Origin: a virus
Virus record (IMG/VR): IMGVR_UViG_3300046804_002449
Span: 1 to 50,562 of that record
Strand: one strand, 5' to 3'
DNA: 50,562 nucleotides
A model generated the notes under the pieces. That model did not search any database. It saw only the letters and a program-made list of their open reading frames with translations, and was not told where the DNA came from. This document shows positions 41,124 through 48,545 of this stretch, in pieces (within the stretch, counting starts at the first letter, position 1; every line of letters starts with the position of its first letter). Made by a program: the position numbers and the translations under genes.

Positions 41124-41516
41124 ATGCCTAACAACACTATCAACGTATCCTTCGACCTGCTTAAACTGCAAGGCGCGAAGAAAATCACAGCTAAAGACGG
41201 AAAGCCCTACATCGCTATCTGCATTCCTGAAAGCCGCATCAAGGTTTTCAATCGCAAAGATGGCAGCGAAAGCCTGTTCCTTGAACTCGACATCAAATCC
41301 AACCGTGATGGCGAGGACAAGTTTGGCAAGACTCACTTTTGCTCGGAAGCCACCACCAAGGAGGAACGGGCTAACAAAGTAAAAATGCCCATCATCGGCA
41401 ACGGAAAGGAGTTCATCTTCAATTCAGGTGGAGGTGGTTCTAAGCCTACTCCACGTCCAGCGAAGCAAGAGTCGTTTGTGGATGACTCAAACTCCGATGA
41501 TGAAATTCCTTGGTGA
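41124..41516 (+). CDS. Single-stranded DNA-binding protein-like (130 aa)
   Basis: A beta-rich domain (YIAICIPESRIKVFNRKDG, LFLELDIKSNRDGEDK) is followed by a Gly/Pro linker and an acidic tip SNSDDEIPW. The tip resembles the C-terminal peptide of SSB proteins that recruits partners. No OB-fold assignment can be confirmed by eye. Position after recombination genes fits a phage SSB. Confidence 0.7.
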   Translation: MPNNTINVSFDLLKLQGAKKITAKDGKPYIAICIPESRIKVFNRKDGSESLFLELDIKSNRDGEDKFGKTHFCSEATTKEERANKVKMPIIGNGKEFIFNSGGGGSKPTPRPAKQESFVDDSNSDDEIPW

Positions 41517-41540
41517 TCTGTAAGCAACCTTAACACCCCG

Positions 41541-41570
41541 TTGGCCGAGGGGAATATCGGCCAATTTTAT
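41541..41570 (+). terminator. Intrinsic terminator after the SSB-like gene
   Basis: TTGGCCGA (41541-41548) pairs with TCGGCCAA (41557-41564) around an 8-nt loop, followed by TTTTAT. The next gene's ATG lies within it (41569). Confidence 0.75.
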
Positions 41571-41916
41571 GACATTAGGCCATCATGGAATCCTCCGACT
41601 GTTCCCCAACGCAAGCCCTGATCTTCTATCTCGAAATACCAGTAAAGCTGCCATCGTGGAACGAAATCTTGGGGATGAACCATTGGCGAAGAAAGAAGTT
41701 CAAAGACGCACTGGCGAAAGGGTTCTTGTCCGCGTTACGAGCGTCCGCAAACGATTGCTCGATGAAGACAACCTGTGCGAAAAATACCATGTTGACCTAT
41801 GCCGATACGCTGGAGTTATATCTGGCGACGAAGCAGGCAAAACAAAAATTGAAACAGCGCAGCGCAAAGCTGAAAAAGACGAAGAAGAAAAAGTAATCAT
41901 CGAGGTTTTCCAATAA
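41569..41916 (+). CDS. RusA-like resolvase, C-terminal frame (115 aa ORF)
   Basis: The C-terminal half (RVLVRVTSVRKRLLDEDNL, then RYAGVISGDEAGKTKIETAQ) matches RusA-type Holliday junction resolvases, with the DEDN-like acidic cluster and GD pair. The N-terminal part in this frame has no family resemblance. The matching N-terminal half of such proteins is in the frame of 41585-41896. Either a frameshift splits one gene, or both overlapping ORFs are used. Confidence 0.6.
   Translation: MTLGHHGILRLFPNASPDLLSRNTSKAAIVERNLGDEPLAKKEVQRRTGERVLVRVTSVRKRLLDEDNLCEKYHVDLCRYAGVISGDEAGKTKIETAQRKAEKDEEEKVIIEVFQ
41585..41896 (+). CDS. RusA-like resolvase, N-terminal frame (103 aa ORF)
   Basis: The start (LIFYLEIPVKLPSWNEILGM, NHWRRKKFKDA) is the usual RusA-like N-terminal motif, but later the frame becomes Lys-rich and unlike RusA (KLKQRSAKLKKTKKKK). 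The family reading would need a -1 shift between about 41700 and 41730. No canonical X-XXY-YYZ slippery heptamer was found there. It is intact as an ORF to 41896. Confidence 0.55.
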   Translation: MESSDCSPTQALIFYLEIPVKLPSWNEILGMNHWRRKKFKDALAKGFLSALRASANDCSMKTTCAKNTMLTYADTLELYLATKQAKQKLKQRSAKLKKTKKKK

Positions 41917-42161
41917 TGCCCAACGCCAAACAGCCATCCCCCGCACGCAGGCTCCACGAACAGATGGCACGCTTGCTTAACGGGACAAAAGCTCACCATG
42001 ATGAAGTCACGCAAATTCTCATTGCGTTTCTAGCGATCCAAGTTGCCAGCTACAATCCGTTTGAGCGCATAGACGTTTGGGATGCAGTAATTGATACCCT
42101 TGACGATATGATCGAAGAAATCAGCGAAATGAAAAACGAAGAAATCACAATACAAAACTGA
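41916..42161 (+). CDS. Hypothetical helical protein (81 aa)
   Basis: ATG overlaps the preceding stop (TAATG). MPNAKQPSPARRLHEQMARL with HHDEVTQILIAFLAIQVASY; helical, Glu-rich C-terminus. Unknown function. Confidence 0.5.
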   Translation: MPNAKQPSPARRLHEQMARLLNGTKAHHDEVTQILIAFLAIQVASYNPFERIDVWDAVIDTLDDMIEEISEMKNEEITIQN

Positions 42162-42162
42162 T

Positions 42163-42363
42163 ATGACATCCGAATCCAATGTTTTCACTTTATCGCAATC
42201 GGCACTTGAAGCGGTTTGCAAAGAACGCGACGAGGCTCAAACAAAACTCAAAGAAGCCAAAGAGCTAATGAACGATGCCATGTGGCAGCTTATGATTTTC
42301 CTGAAACCCGCAGACACAAAAACTCAAGGCATCATCAAAAAACTTCAGGAAGCTCTTGTCTAA
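42163..42363 (+). CDS. Coiled-coil protein (66 aa)
   Basis: MTSESNVFTLSQSALEAVCK then RDEAQTKLKEAKELMNDAMW; coiled coil, ATATG start. Frequently seen type of phage early protein. Confidence 0.5.
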   Translation: MTSESNVFTLSQSALEAVCKERDEAQTKLKEAKELMNDAMWQLMIFLKPADTKTQGIIKKLQEALV

Positions 42364-42447
42364 AATAATTCAAAAAACATTCAGAATCCCGATTTACTCT
42401 CGTTCGCATTTGTGCGAGCAAACCTATGTCGCAAGACAACCCACAAT
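42364..42447 (+). promoter_or_regulatory. Upstream region of the Tas gene
   Basis: It contains AAAATAATTCAAAAAACATT, similar to AAAATAAATTCAAAAACCATT near 35509, and TTCGCATTTGTGC (42403-42415), the inverse of a 13-mer at 34899-34911. The shared boxes before three separate genes suggest a phage promoter or operator class. Confidence 0.45.
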
Positions 42448-43347
42448 ATGAAAACAAATAATAACATCATCACCAACACTGAAACCATCCGCCCACTTGT
42501 TCGCGGATTCTACGATCTGCAAAAGCTACGCATCCACACGGGCAACCGTTTGTGTGCTCAGTTCCGCGCCAAGCTAGGGCTGCAATCTTCCGAGAAGGAA
42601 GAAGAAGATGAGAAGGCCGAAGAAGTCCTCGACATCATTCGTGCAAGCTACAAGAAGCTCACCGATGGCGTGAAGAAGGAACTGCCAAACATGAAGTCCT
42701 TCGTGGGCGATGAGGTAATCTCCGACTACACCGAGCTTTGCCTTGTCTCGCAATACATTGACCTTGAATCCCGCGAGAGCACTCACCTTCGCCGCATTGA
42801 AAACATCGTGCAGGAACACCCATTGTGGGATGCGTTCTTTGCAAACGTGCGTGGTTGCGGTCCTACAATGGCAGGTGTTATCTTGTGCGAGATTGACATT
42901 ACTCGCGCTACCTATCCAAGCTCTCTCTGGCAATACTCAGGTTTTGGCGTTGAAGCAGACGGACGTGGAACCAGTCGCCGCAAAGAGCACATGCACCGTA
43001 TCAGCTACACGGACAAGGAAGGCAAACCTGCCGAGCGTGATGGCATCCGCTACAACCCTTGGCTCAAAACCAAGTTGTATGTCCTTGGCACTTGCTTCGT
43101 CAAGGCTGGTGGCTTTTACCGCTCATACTACGACAACTACAAGAACCGCTTGGAGAACAGCCCAAAATGGGTGGAAGCAAGCAAAGGACACCGCCACAAC
43201 GCTGCCATGCGTTACATGATTAAGCGGTTCCTCGTTGATCTTTACAAGGCTTGGAGGCCGTTGGAAAACCTGGCTGTTGCACCTGAGTATAGTGTTGGCA
43301 AACTTGGGATGATCCACGGTGAAGTGAAGTTTCCTGTTGCTGCTTGA
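42448..43347 (+). CDS. tasA: TasA-like protein of a TIGR-Tas system (IS110/Nop-domain)
   Basis: From ATG 42448 (CAATATG context) the 299-aa protein has a helical, Glu-rich N-terminal half. The C-terminal part carries NVRGCGPTMAGVILCEIDI (133-151), SLWQYSGFGVEADG (159-172), YNPWLKTKLYVLGTCFVKAG and HNAAMRYMIKRFLVDLYKAWR. This is the helix-hairpin-helix/Nop fold otherwise annotated as IS110 Transposase_20. No DEDD catalytic domain of an IS110 transposase, RuvC or HNH is evident, so it fits the nuclease-less TasA class. Immediately downstream lies a 36-bp-period array. Known family: Tas proteins bind tigRNAs with paired spacers and recognise DNA. Which targets this one binds is unknown. Confidence 0.85.
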   Translation: MKTNNNIITNTETIRPLVRGFYDLQKLRIHTGNRLCAQFRAKLGLQSSEKEEEDEKAEEVLDIIRASYKKLTDGVKKELPNMKSFVGDEVISDYTELCLVSQYIDLESRESTHLRRIENIVQEHPLWDAFFANVRGCGPTMAGVILCEIDITRATYPSSLWQYSGFGVEADGRGTSRRKEHMHRISYTDKEGKPAERDGIRYNPWLKTKLYVLGTCFVKAGGFYRSYYDNYKNRLENSPKWVEASKGHRHNAAMRYMIKRFLVDLYKAWRPLENLAVAPEYSVGKLGMIHGEVKFPVAA

Positions 43348-43372
43348 ATTACAGCAAAAGTTAATTGAGTAA

Positions 43373-43876
43373 GCGAGTCATGATCGCCAAGTCACCCACG
43401 AACTCGAAGCGAGTCAAATTTCGCAAGTCACCCAGAAAACGAGAGCGAGTCAAGTTCCGCAAGTCACCCAAAATACTAAAGCGAGTCATTCTCACAAAAT
43501 CACCCAGCGAGAATTAGCGAGTCAAGCGCAGCAAGTCACCCACGCGGAGAAAGCGAGTCAGGCTTTTGAAATCACCTATTAAAAGGAAGCGAGTCAGCGC
43601 AGCGAAGTCACCCATCGAGCGCAAGCGAGTCACACATATAAAGTCACCCGTGGGAAGAAAGCGAGCCATTCGCGTTGAGCCAACCAAAACCTCGAAGCGA
43701 GTCAATTCCTCAGAGCCACCCATTGCCCCGTAGCGAGTCATTGATCTAAAGCCACCCAAGTAGTGAAAGCGAGTCAGTATGCTAAAGCCAACCAAAGCCC
43801 ATTTGCGAGTCAAGTGACTAGAGACACCCAACATCTTGTAGCGAGTCAATGAATTCAAGTTTCACCCGTCAATCAC
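43373..43876 (+). repeat. TIGR array: 14 units of exactly 36 bp
   Basis: GCGAGTCA starts at 43373 and then every 36 bp (43409, 43445, 43481, 43517, 43553, 43589, 43625, 43661, 43697, 43733, 43769, 43805, 43841) without one slip. Each unit is GCGAGTCA, about 8 variable nt, AAGTCACCCA-like, about 10 variable nt. First-spacer cores: tgatcgcc, aatttcgc, agttccgc, ttctcaca, agcgcagc, ggcttttg, gcgcagcg, cacatata, ttcgcgtt, attcctca, ttgatcta, gtatgcta, agtgacta, atgaattc. Two alternating repeats with two short spacers per 36-nt unit is the layout of TIGR arrays, processed to 36-nt guide RNAs. It starts 25 nt after the tas stop, same strand. Confidence 0.9.
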
Positions 43877-43940
43877 AAGCGTTTATCTTTAACCGTAATA
43901 TTATAGTAATATCTCTTGATTACTTACCATTTATACCTAT
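43877..43940 (+). promoter_or_regulatory. AT-rich leader of the replication initiator gene
   Basis: Very A/T-rich with a direct repeat GTAATAT (43895-43901 and 43906-43912) and TATACC just before the ATG at 43941. It may be a promoter, an initiator-binding site or an origin element. Confidence 0.4.
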
Positions 43941-44867
43941 ATGGCCTTCATGTATTGCAAACTTTTTGCCTCCCTCTACCAAGGAACCCTTCGTGGCAAA
44001 TCTCACGAAATCCTTGTCTTCACCAACATGCTTGCACATGCCGATGCCGAGGGATGTGTGGACAAGCATTTCAGAGCCATCGCTGACGAGGTTGGTCTTA
44101 CCGTTGATGAGGTAAAGGCTGCTGTCGAGAACCTTGAAAGTCCTGATCCAGAAAGCCGATCACCCGAAATGGATGGGAGAAGATTGTTGAGAATCAACGA
44201 TCATCGCGCTTGGGGATGGAAGATTGTGAACTACGGCAAGTATCGAGAAATCAAAAACGATGAGGACCGCCGCAAAGCCAATCGTGAAGCTCAAGCACGT
44301 TGGAGGGAGAGGCAAAAGAACAAGTCATCCGTAAGCATTACAATAACGGAAAGTAATCAATCCGTAATCAGCAGTAATGCGCTGTCATCAGCGTCAGCCC
44401 AAGAAGAAGTAAGAGAAGAAGAAGATGTAAAAGAAGAAGAAAAAGTAACTCGTAAAACTCGTTCCAAGAAATCTCGAACTGATAGTCCATTTTTTGAGGA
44501 ATCAGACTCAACGGAGTTCCGTGAAGCAATGACGGAATGGTTTGAATACAAATTGGAACGCAAAGAAGGTTACATTATTAGCGGTTGGAGACGAACACTT
44601 GACCAGCAACGCCGATACCCTTTGCATTACGTCAAGGCATCTATTGACGCTTCAATTCGTAACGGATGGAAAGGATTGTTTACCGATAAGATCACAAGGG
44701 AAGAAGCGGAGTTGTTTATTGAGCAAAAGCCGCAACCTGAACCCACTGAAGAATCTGAACTCGAAAACCCAATAAATCGTTTTTTAAAAAACATTCATGC
44801 TTTAGCGGAAAATAAACTTGAATCTGAACCAGTCATTGAACCAATCGAAACGGACGAACTGTTCTGA
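43941..44867 (+). CDS. Replication initiator / helicase-loader-like protein (308 aa)
   Basis: The N-terminal winged helix (FASLYQGTLRGKSHEILVFT; EGCVDKHFRAIADEVGLTVD) is followed by SPDPESRSPEMDGRR and NYGKYREIKN. A charged linker and a C-terminal domain (EAMTEWFEYKLERKEGYIIS) complete it. This is the phage replisome-organiser layout, and it precedes the primase-helicase with overlap TGATG. It is a paralogue of the minus-strand gene at 27336-28016. Confidence 0.75.
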   Translation: MAFMYCKLFASLYQGTLRGKSHEILVFTNMLAHADAEGCVDKHFRAIADEVGLTVDEVKAAVENLESPDPESRSPEMDGRRLLRINDHRAWGWKIVNYGKYREIKNDEDRRKANREAQARWRERQKNKSSVSITITESNQSVISSNALSSASAQEEVREEEDVKEEEKVTRKTRSKKSRTDSPFFEESDSTEFREAMTEWFEYKLERKEGYIISGWRRTLDQQRRYPLHYVKASIDASIRNGWKGLFTDKITREEAELFIEQKPQPEPTEESELENPINRFLKNIHALAENKLESEPVIEPIETDELF

Positions 44868-46621
44868 TGCAAACTTTATCCGACATCTCGGCTCGTTTGG
44901 CTGGTCAAGCTCTCAAGGTGGCTCAAATGCTTCTTCCCGCTGGAAAGTTGGAAAGTGGCAGGGATTGGGTGTGCGGCGATGTAACTGGCAAACCGGGAGA
45001 TAGCCTCAAAGTTACCATCACAGGGGCTTATGCAGGGCAATGGCGCGATTGGTCAACCGACTCCGATAAAGGAGATTTGATTGATCTTTGGCGTTTGTCC
45101 AAAAACATCACAGCAGGGGAAGCTGTTCGCCAAGTTAAGGAGTTTCTTGGCATTGTTGATCCTGTCAAAATGGAGCGGAAAAATTACCGCCGACCTCCAG
45201 AAATCAAAAGTAGCAATCTTCATCCAGAAGGTCAGGCCATGAACTTTCTCAAAAATGAGAGAAAACTGACCGAAAACGCCATTTCTGCGTATTTGGTGCT
45301 AGGATGCCCTGAGAAGCGTTGCATAGTGTTTCCAAGCTACTCACCTTCAAAGGAGCTTCTAAACCGTTCTTACCGCACTCTAGGGGCAAATAAACGGGTT
45401 TGGCAAGATGCTGAGTGCGCTCCATCTCTTTTTGGGTGGCAAGCCATTCCAGAACAGTCTTATCGAGACAGAAAGATCATCATTTCGGAAGGGCAGATTG
45501 ACGCAATGACTTGGTATCAATGGGGATTCCCAGCGTTAAGCATACCAAACGGTGCTGGAATGTCATGGATTGAGCACGAATGGGAGAACCTAGAGGCTTT
45601 TGATACAATTTACATCGCTTTTGACGCCGATGGTCCCGGTGCAAAATTCACTGAAACCGTGGTAAATCGCCTTGGTAAGCATCGTTGTCTGATTATTACG
45701 ACACCGAAAAAAGACGCAAATGATTGCCTTAAAGCAGGTTATACGAAGGATGATGCCGCTGAATGGGTAAAGAACGCCAAGACTCCAAGTCTGAAAAAAT
45801 TAATCTTAGCCAAAGATTTACAGTCACGGATTGAACAAGAGATGCTTCCTAAACCGGAGCCGTTCACGTTGCCTTTCCTGAAGGTGACAACGTGGGAAAC
45901 GAATCAGGAAGGATTTTGGTATCGTCCCGGTGAGGTTACAATTATCGCCGGATACAGCAGCGCAGGGAAAACAACCTTTTTGAACTTCCTTATGTGCAAT
46001 TTGTTGGCCGATATGAACAAGATGTTTGTTGCCAGCCTTGAAATGCCATGTGCTCAGTTGCTTCTCAACCTCATCAAAATGTTCGATGGGAACTGTTCAC
46101 CACAAACAGTTGAACATTTTTTGAAGCACGCTGGCGATAATATTGCTTATGTAGATCACATTGGTTCGATGGGGGAGAAAGACTTGCTTGAGATGATGTG
46201 GTTCGCCCATCGTCGTTATGGTTGTGAGCATTTTATTATTGATTCACTTATGCGAATTGAATCGCTTGAAGAAGATTATCCAGCGCAAGGTAAGTTCGTT
46301 CAGGTTTTACAAGATTTTGCAAAACAAACTGGATGCCATGTTCACTTAGTTGCTCATCTTGGTAAGCCTCCACAAGTCACGCCAAAAGGATTTAGGCCAT
46401 CTATGTATGCTGTTAAGGGTAGCAGTTTACTTGTAAATGGGGCTGACAACATCCTTTTACTCCAAAGAAACATGGAGAAAACTAAAGGAGAATACACCGA
46501 TGAACAGAAAGCATCCATGCACGATGTTGAGATAATTGTAGAAAAGCAACGTGCTACTGGATGGACAAACGCTATCAAGTTGAAGTATCACCCAGCCAAA
46601 CGCACGTTTAGCAAAATGTAA
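44867..46621 (+). CDS. Bifunctional primase-helicase (584 aa)
   Basis: An N-terminal region with WRDWSTDSDKGDLIDLW precedes a TOPRIM primase domain: SEGQIDAMTW (E208), then FDADGPG (252-258) and KDANDCL (282-288). A linker leads to a RecA/DnaB-like helicase core with Walker A AGYSSAGKTT (361-370) and FIIDSLMRI as the Walker B strand. There is no obvious Cys4 zinc finger at the N-terminus. It resembles T7 gp4-type replicases and would unwind DNA and prime lagging-strand synthesis. Confidence 0.92.
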   Translation: MQTLSDISARLAGQALKVAQMLLPAGKLESGRDWVCGDVTGKPGDSLKVTITGAYAGQWRDWSTDSDKGDLIDLWRLSKNITAGEAVRQVKEFLGIVDPVKMERKNYRRPPEIKSSNLHPEGQAMNFLKNERKLTENAISAYLVLGCPEKRCIVFPSYSPSKELLNRSYRTLGANKRVWQDAECAPSLFGWQAIPEQSYRDRKIIISEGQIDAMTWYQWGFPALSIPNGAGMSWIEHEWENLEAFDTIYIAFDADGPGAKFTETVVNRLGKHRCLIITTPKKDANDCLKAGYTKDDAAEWVKNAKTPSLKKLILAKDLQSRIEQEMLPKPEPFTLPFLKVTTWETNQEGFWYRPGEVTIIAGYSSAGKTTFLNFLMCNLLADMNKMFVASLEMPCAQLLLNLIKMFDGNCSPQTVEHFLKHAGDNIAYVDHIGSMGEKDLLEMMWFAHRRYGCEHFIIDSLMRIESLEEDYPAQGKFVQVLQDFAKQTGCHVHLVAHLGKPPQVTPKGFRPSMYAVKGSSLLVNGADNILLLQRNMEKTKGEYTDEQKASMHDVEIIVEKQRATGWTNAIKLKYHPAKRTFSKM

Positions 46622-46661
46622 CCTCTTGCAAAACTCACCTTGACGCATAACCTTCTGTCAA

Positions 46662-48545
46662 ATGGCAGTCGCCACAAAACCAGTCAAAGATAATCGCGCC
46701 ATCAAATATGGGCGTGTTTGGCCCAACAAACCTTGGGGTCCAAAGGGCAAGATTATCCCTTGTCCTGAGTGGTATATGGAGCTTTGCATTTTGCGTGGCT
46801 ATGACCGAATGAAAGCCATTCCGGGCAACAAGTTGGTGAGTTGGCCGCAGCATTTTGTGAACTTCACCAAAATCGTGTTTGGTGATCCAAGGGGGATTTA
46901 TTACTTTGAGTGGAATCCAAACGCGATGCGGATTCTAGGCAACTTCTACAAACACAACATACTTTCGATTGCGGGTCACAAATCTTCGTCTAAAACAAAC
47001 ACACTAGCAATGATTGGGGCGATGTGGTTTTTTATCTTCCCCCAAGACACAAAGGTAATTGTCACGTCAACCACAGTTGCAGCAGCCAAAGACAAAATCT
47101 GGGGGCAAATCAAACTCATCTGGATTCATCTGGAGAAGTATTTTGGCTCCAACTTCATGCCGGGGAAGTTGGTGGATTCGCAGAACCGCATTCGGTTTGA
47201 GCATAATGGAGTCAAAAGTGAAACGCGAGGCATCATTCTTCTTGCCGCAGAAAGCTCTTCTGAAAAAGACTCCGCTGACAAACTGCAAGGCACAAAGGCC
47301 GAGCAAATGATCGTAATGGGTGATGAGTTTGCCACCCTAAAGCACTCGCTGGTAAACACAGCCCTTAACAACCTTACGGCCAACAAAAAATTCAAGTTGG
47401 CAGGGGCATTCAACCCGAACTCGTTCTATGATCCCGGTGGCATCATTTCGCGTCCCAAAGGAGGATGGGCGACCATCACCGAGGACGATGACGAATGGGA
47501 AACCGAGATTGAGCCTTTTGGCCTCAAGGGGTATTGTATCCGATTTGACGGTGAGAAATCGCCAAACGTGGTTCTTGGTGAGGAACGCTGGAAGGGGCTT
47601 CTTACCCTTGAAAAGCTGCAACAGATTGGCCCGATTGGAACCAAGACGAAGGGCTACTACGAGCAGATTCGCGGTTTTTGGAGTCCTGCTGGCGACCTTG
47701 ATTCGATCTACACCGAGACGGAAATCGTCAAATATGGGGCTGATCGTCCTTGCGCCACATGGGTTGAGCCTCCTGTCATTGTTGCTGCGCTTGACCCCGG
47801 CTTCGTGCATGGAGGTGACCGTGCTGCTTTGGCTATTGGAAAGTCAGGCATCGCTGTCAATGTGGACACTCAGACGAAACAAAAAGTGTTCGAGCTTACC
47901 CATCTTTATGTGCTGGATGAAGACATCACGAACAAGAGTATTTCCAAAGTTGAATGGGTGGTTCAACTTACCAAAGAAAAACTGCGAGAGCATAAAGTAG
48001 ATGTGCGAAACTTTGCCATTGACGCAACAGGTGGTGGTGAACCTTTTGGAGCCTTGATTGCACGCGAGATTGGCCTTGGCTTCATTAACATCAAGTTCTC
48101 CGGCAGAGGCTCTGATATGCCAGTTTCTCGAAACGATAACCGCAAAGGGTGTGACCGCTTCTTCAACATGGCTTCTGAACTTTGGTATGTGGGCCGAGAA
48201 CTTGTTCGCACAGGGCAACTTAAAGGGTTGAAACCAGACGTGGTGGCCGAATTGGTTTCACGAACGTATCAGGAAAAAGCTGGCGTGGTTCAAATCGAGT
48301 CCAAAAAGGACATGAGATTGCGAACCAAGAAATCCCCGGACTTGGCAGACGCAGCCCTTATGTGCCTACACGTTGCGCGTGTTCGACACAACCTTTCATC
48401 AAACGAAAAAGCCGCAGTCGTGCTTCGACAACGCCCCGGCAACAACGAATTTAGCTTGAGCTTTTTGACTCAAAAACCTACTCAATCCACCTTACCTCAA
48501 AGCCGACTCATCACATTTGGTGGTGGATGGGCGAATCAAATATGA
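46662..48545 (+). CDS. terL: Terminase large subunit (627 aa)
   Basis: The packaging ATPase shows Walker A GHKSSSKT (105-112) and Walker B IVMGDE (217-222). The nuclease domain has D377 (ALDPGF), D453 (AIDATGGGE) and D559/D562 (SPDLADAAL). It pumps DNA into procapsids through the portal and cuts concatemers. The gene is on the early strand, far from the small subunit. ATGA overlap with the glycosyltransferase gene. Confidence 0.93.
   Translation: MAVATKPVKDNRAIKYGRVWPNKPWGPKGKIIPCPEWYMELCILRGYDRMKAIPGNKLVSWPQHFVNFTKIVFGDPRGIYYFEWNPNAMRILGNFYKHNILSIAGHKSSSKTNTLAMIGAMWFFIFPQDTKVIVTSTTVAAAKDKIWGQIKLIWIHLEKYFGSNFMPGKLVDSQNRIRFEHNGVKSETRGIILLAAESSSEKDSADKLQGTKAEQMIVMGDEFATLKHSLVNTALNNLTANKKFKLAGAFNPNSFYDPGGIISRPKGGWATITEDDDEWETEIEPFGLKGYCIRFDGEKSPNVVLGEERWKGLLTLEKLQQIGPIGTKTKGYYEQIRGFWSPAGDLDSIYTETEIVKYGADRPCATWVEPPVIVAALDPGFVHGGDRAALAIGKSGIAVNVDTQTKQKVFELTHLYVLDEDITNKSISKVEWVVQLTKEKLREHKVDVRNFAIDATGGGEPFGALIAREIGLGFINIKFSGRGSDMPVSRNDNRKGCDRFFNMASELWYVGRELVRTGQLKGLKPDVVAELVSRTYQEKAGVVQIESKKDMRLRTKKSPDLADAALMCLHVARVRHNLSSNEKAAVVLRQRPGNNEFSLSFLTQKPTQSTLPQSRLITFGGGWANQI

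Noticed and set aside
42448-43347. IS110 insertion sequence
   Set aside because: No terminal core duplication, no evident DEDD catalytic domain and no bridge-RNA-like single non-coding end were seen. The adjacent 36-bp array points to a Tas protein.
43514-43858. Minus-strand ORF of 12-residue repeats (LTRF...GDF...)
   Set aside because: It is the antisense translation of the 36-bp array, since a 36-bp period gives a 12-residue repeat in any open frame. The same frame is closed by a stop in the proximal part of the array.
43373-43876. CRISPR array
   Set aside because: No cas genes are visible, and the unit has two different short repeats with 8-10-nt variable parts in a 36-bp period, not one repeat of 23-47 nt with spacers of about 30 nt.
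43373-43876. Iteron-type replication origin
   Set aside because: It lies before a replication initiator gene, but iterons are near-identical, whereas half of each unit here is variable. The neighbouring Nop-type protein explains the array better. A secondary origin role cannot be excluded.
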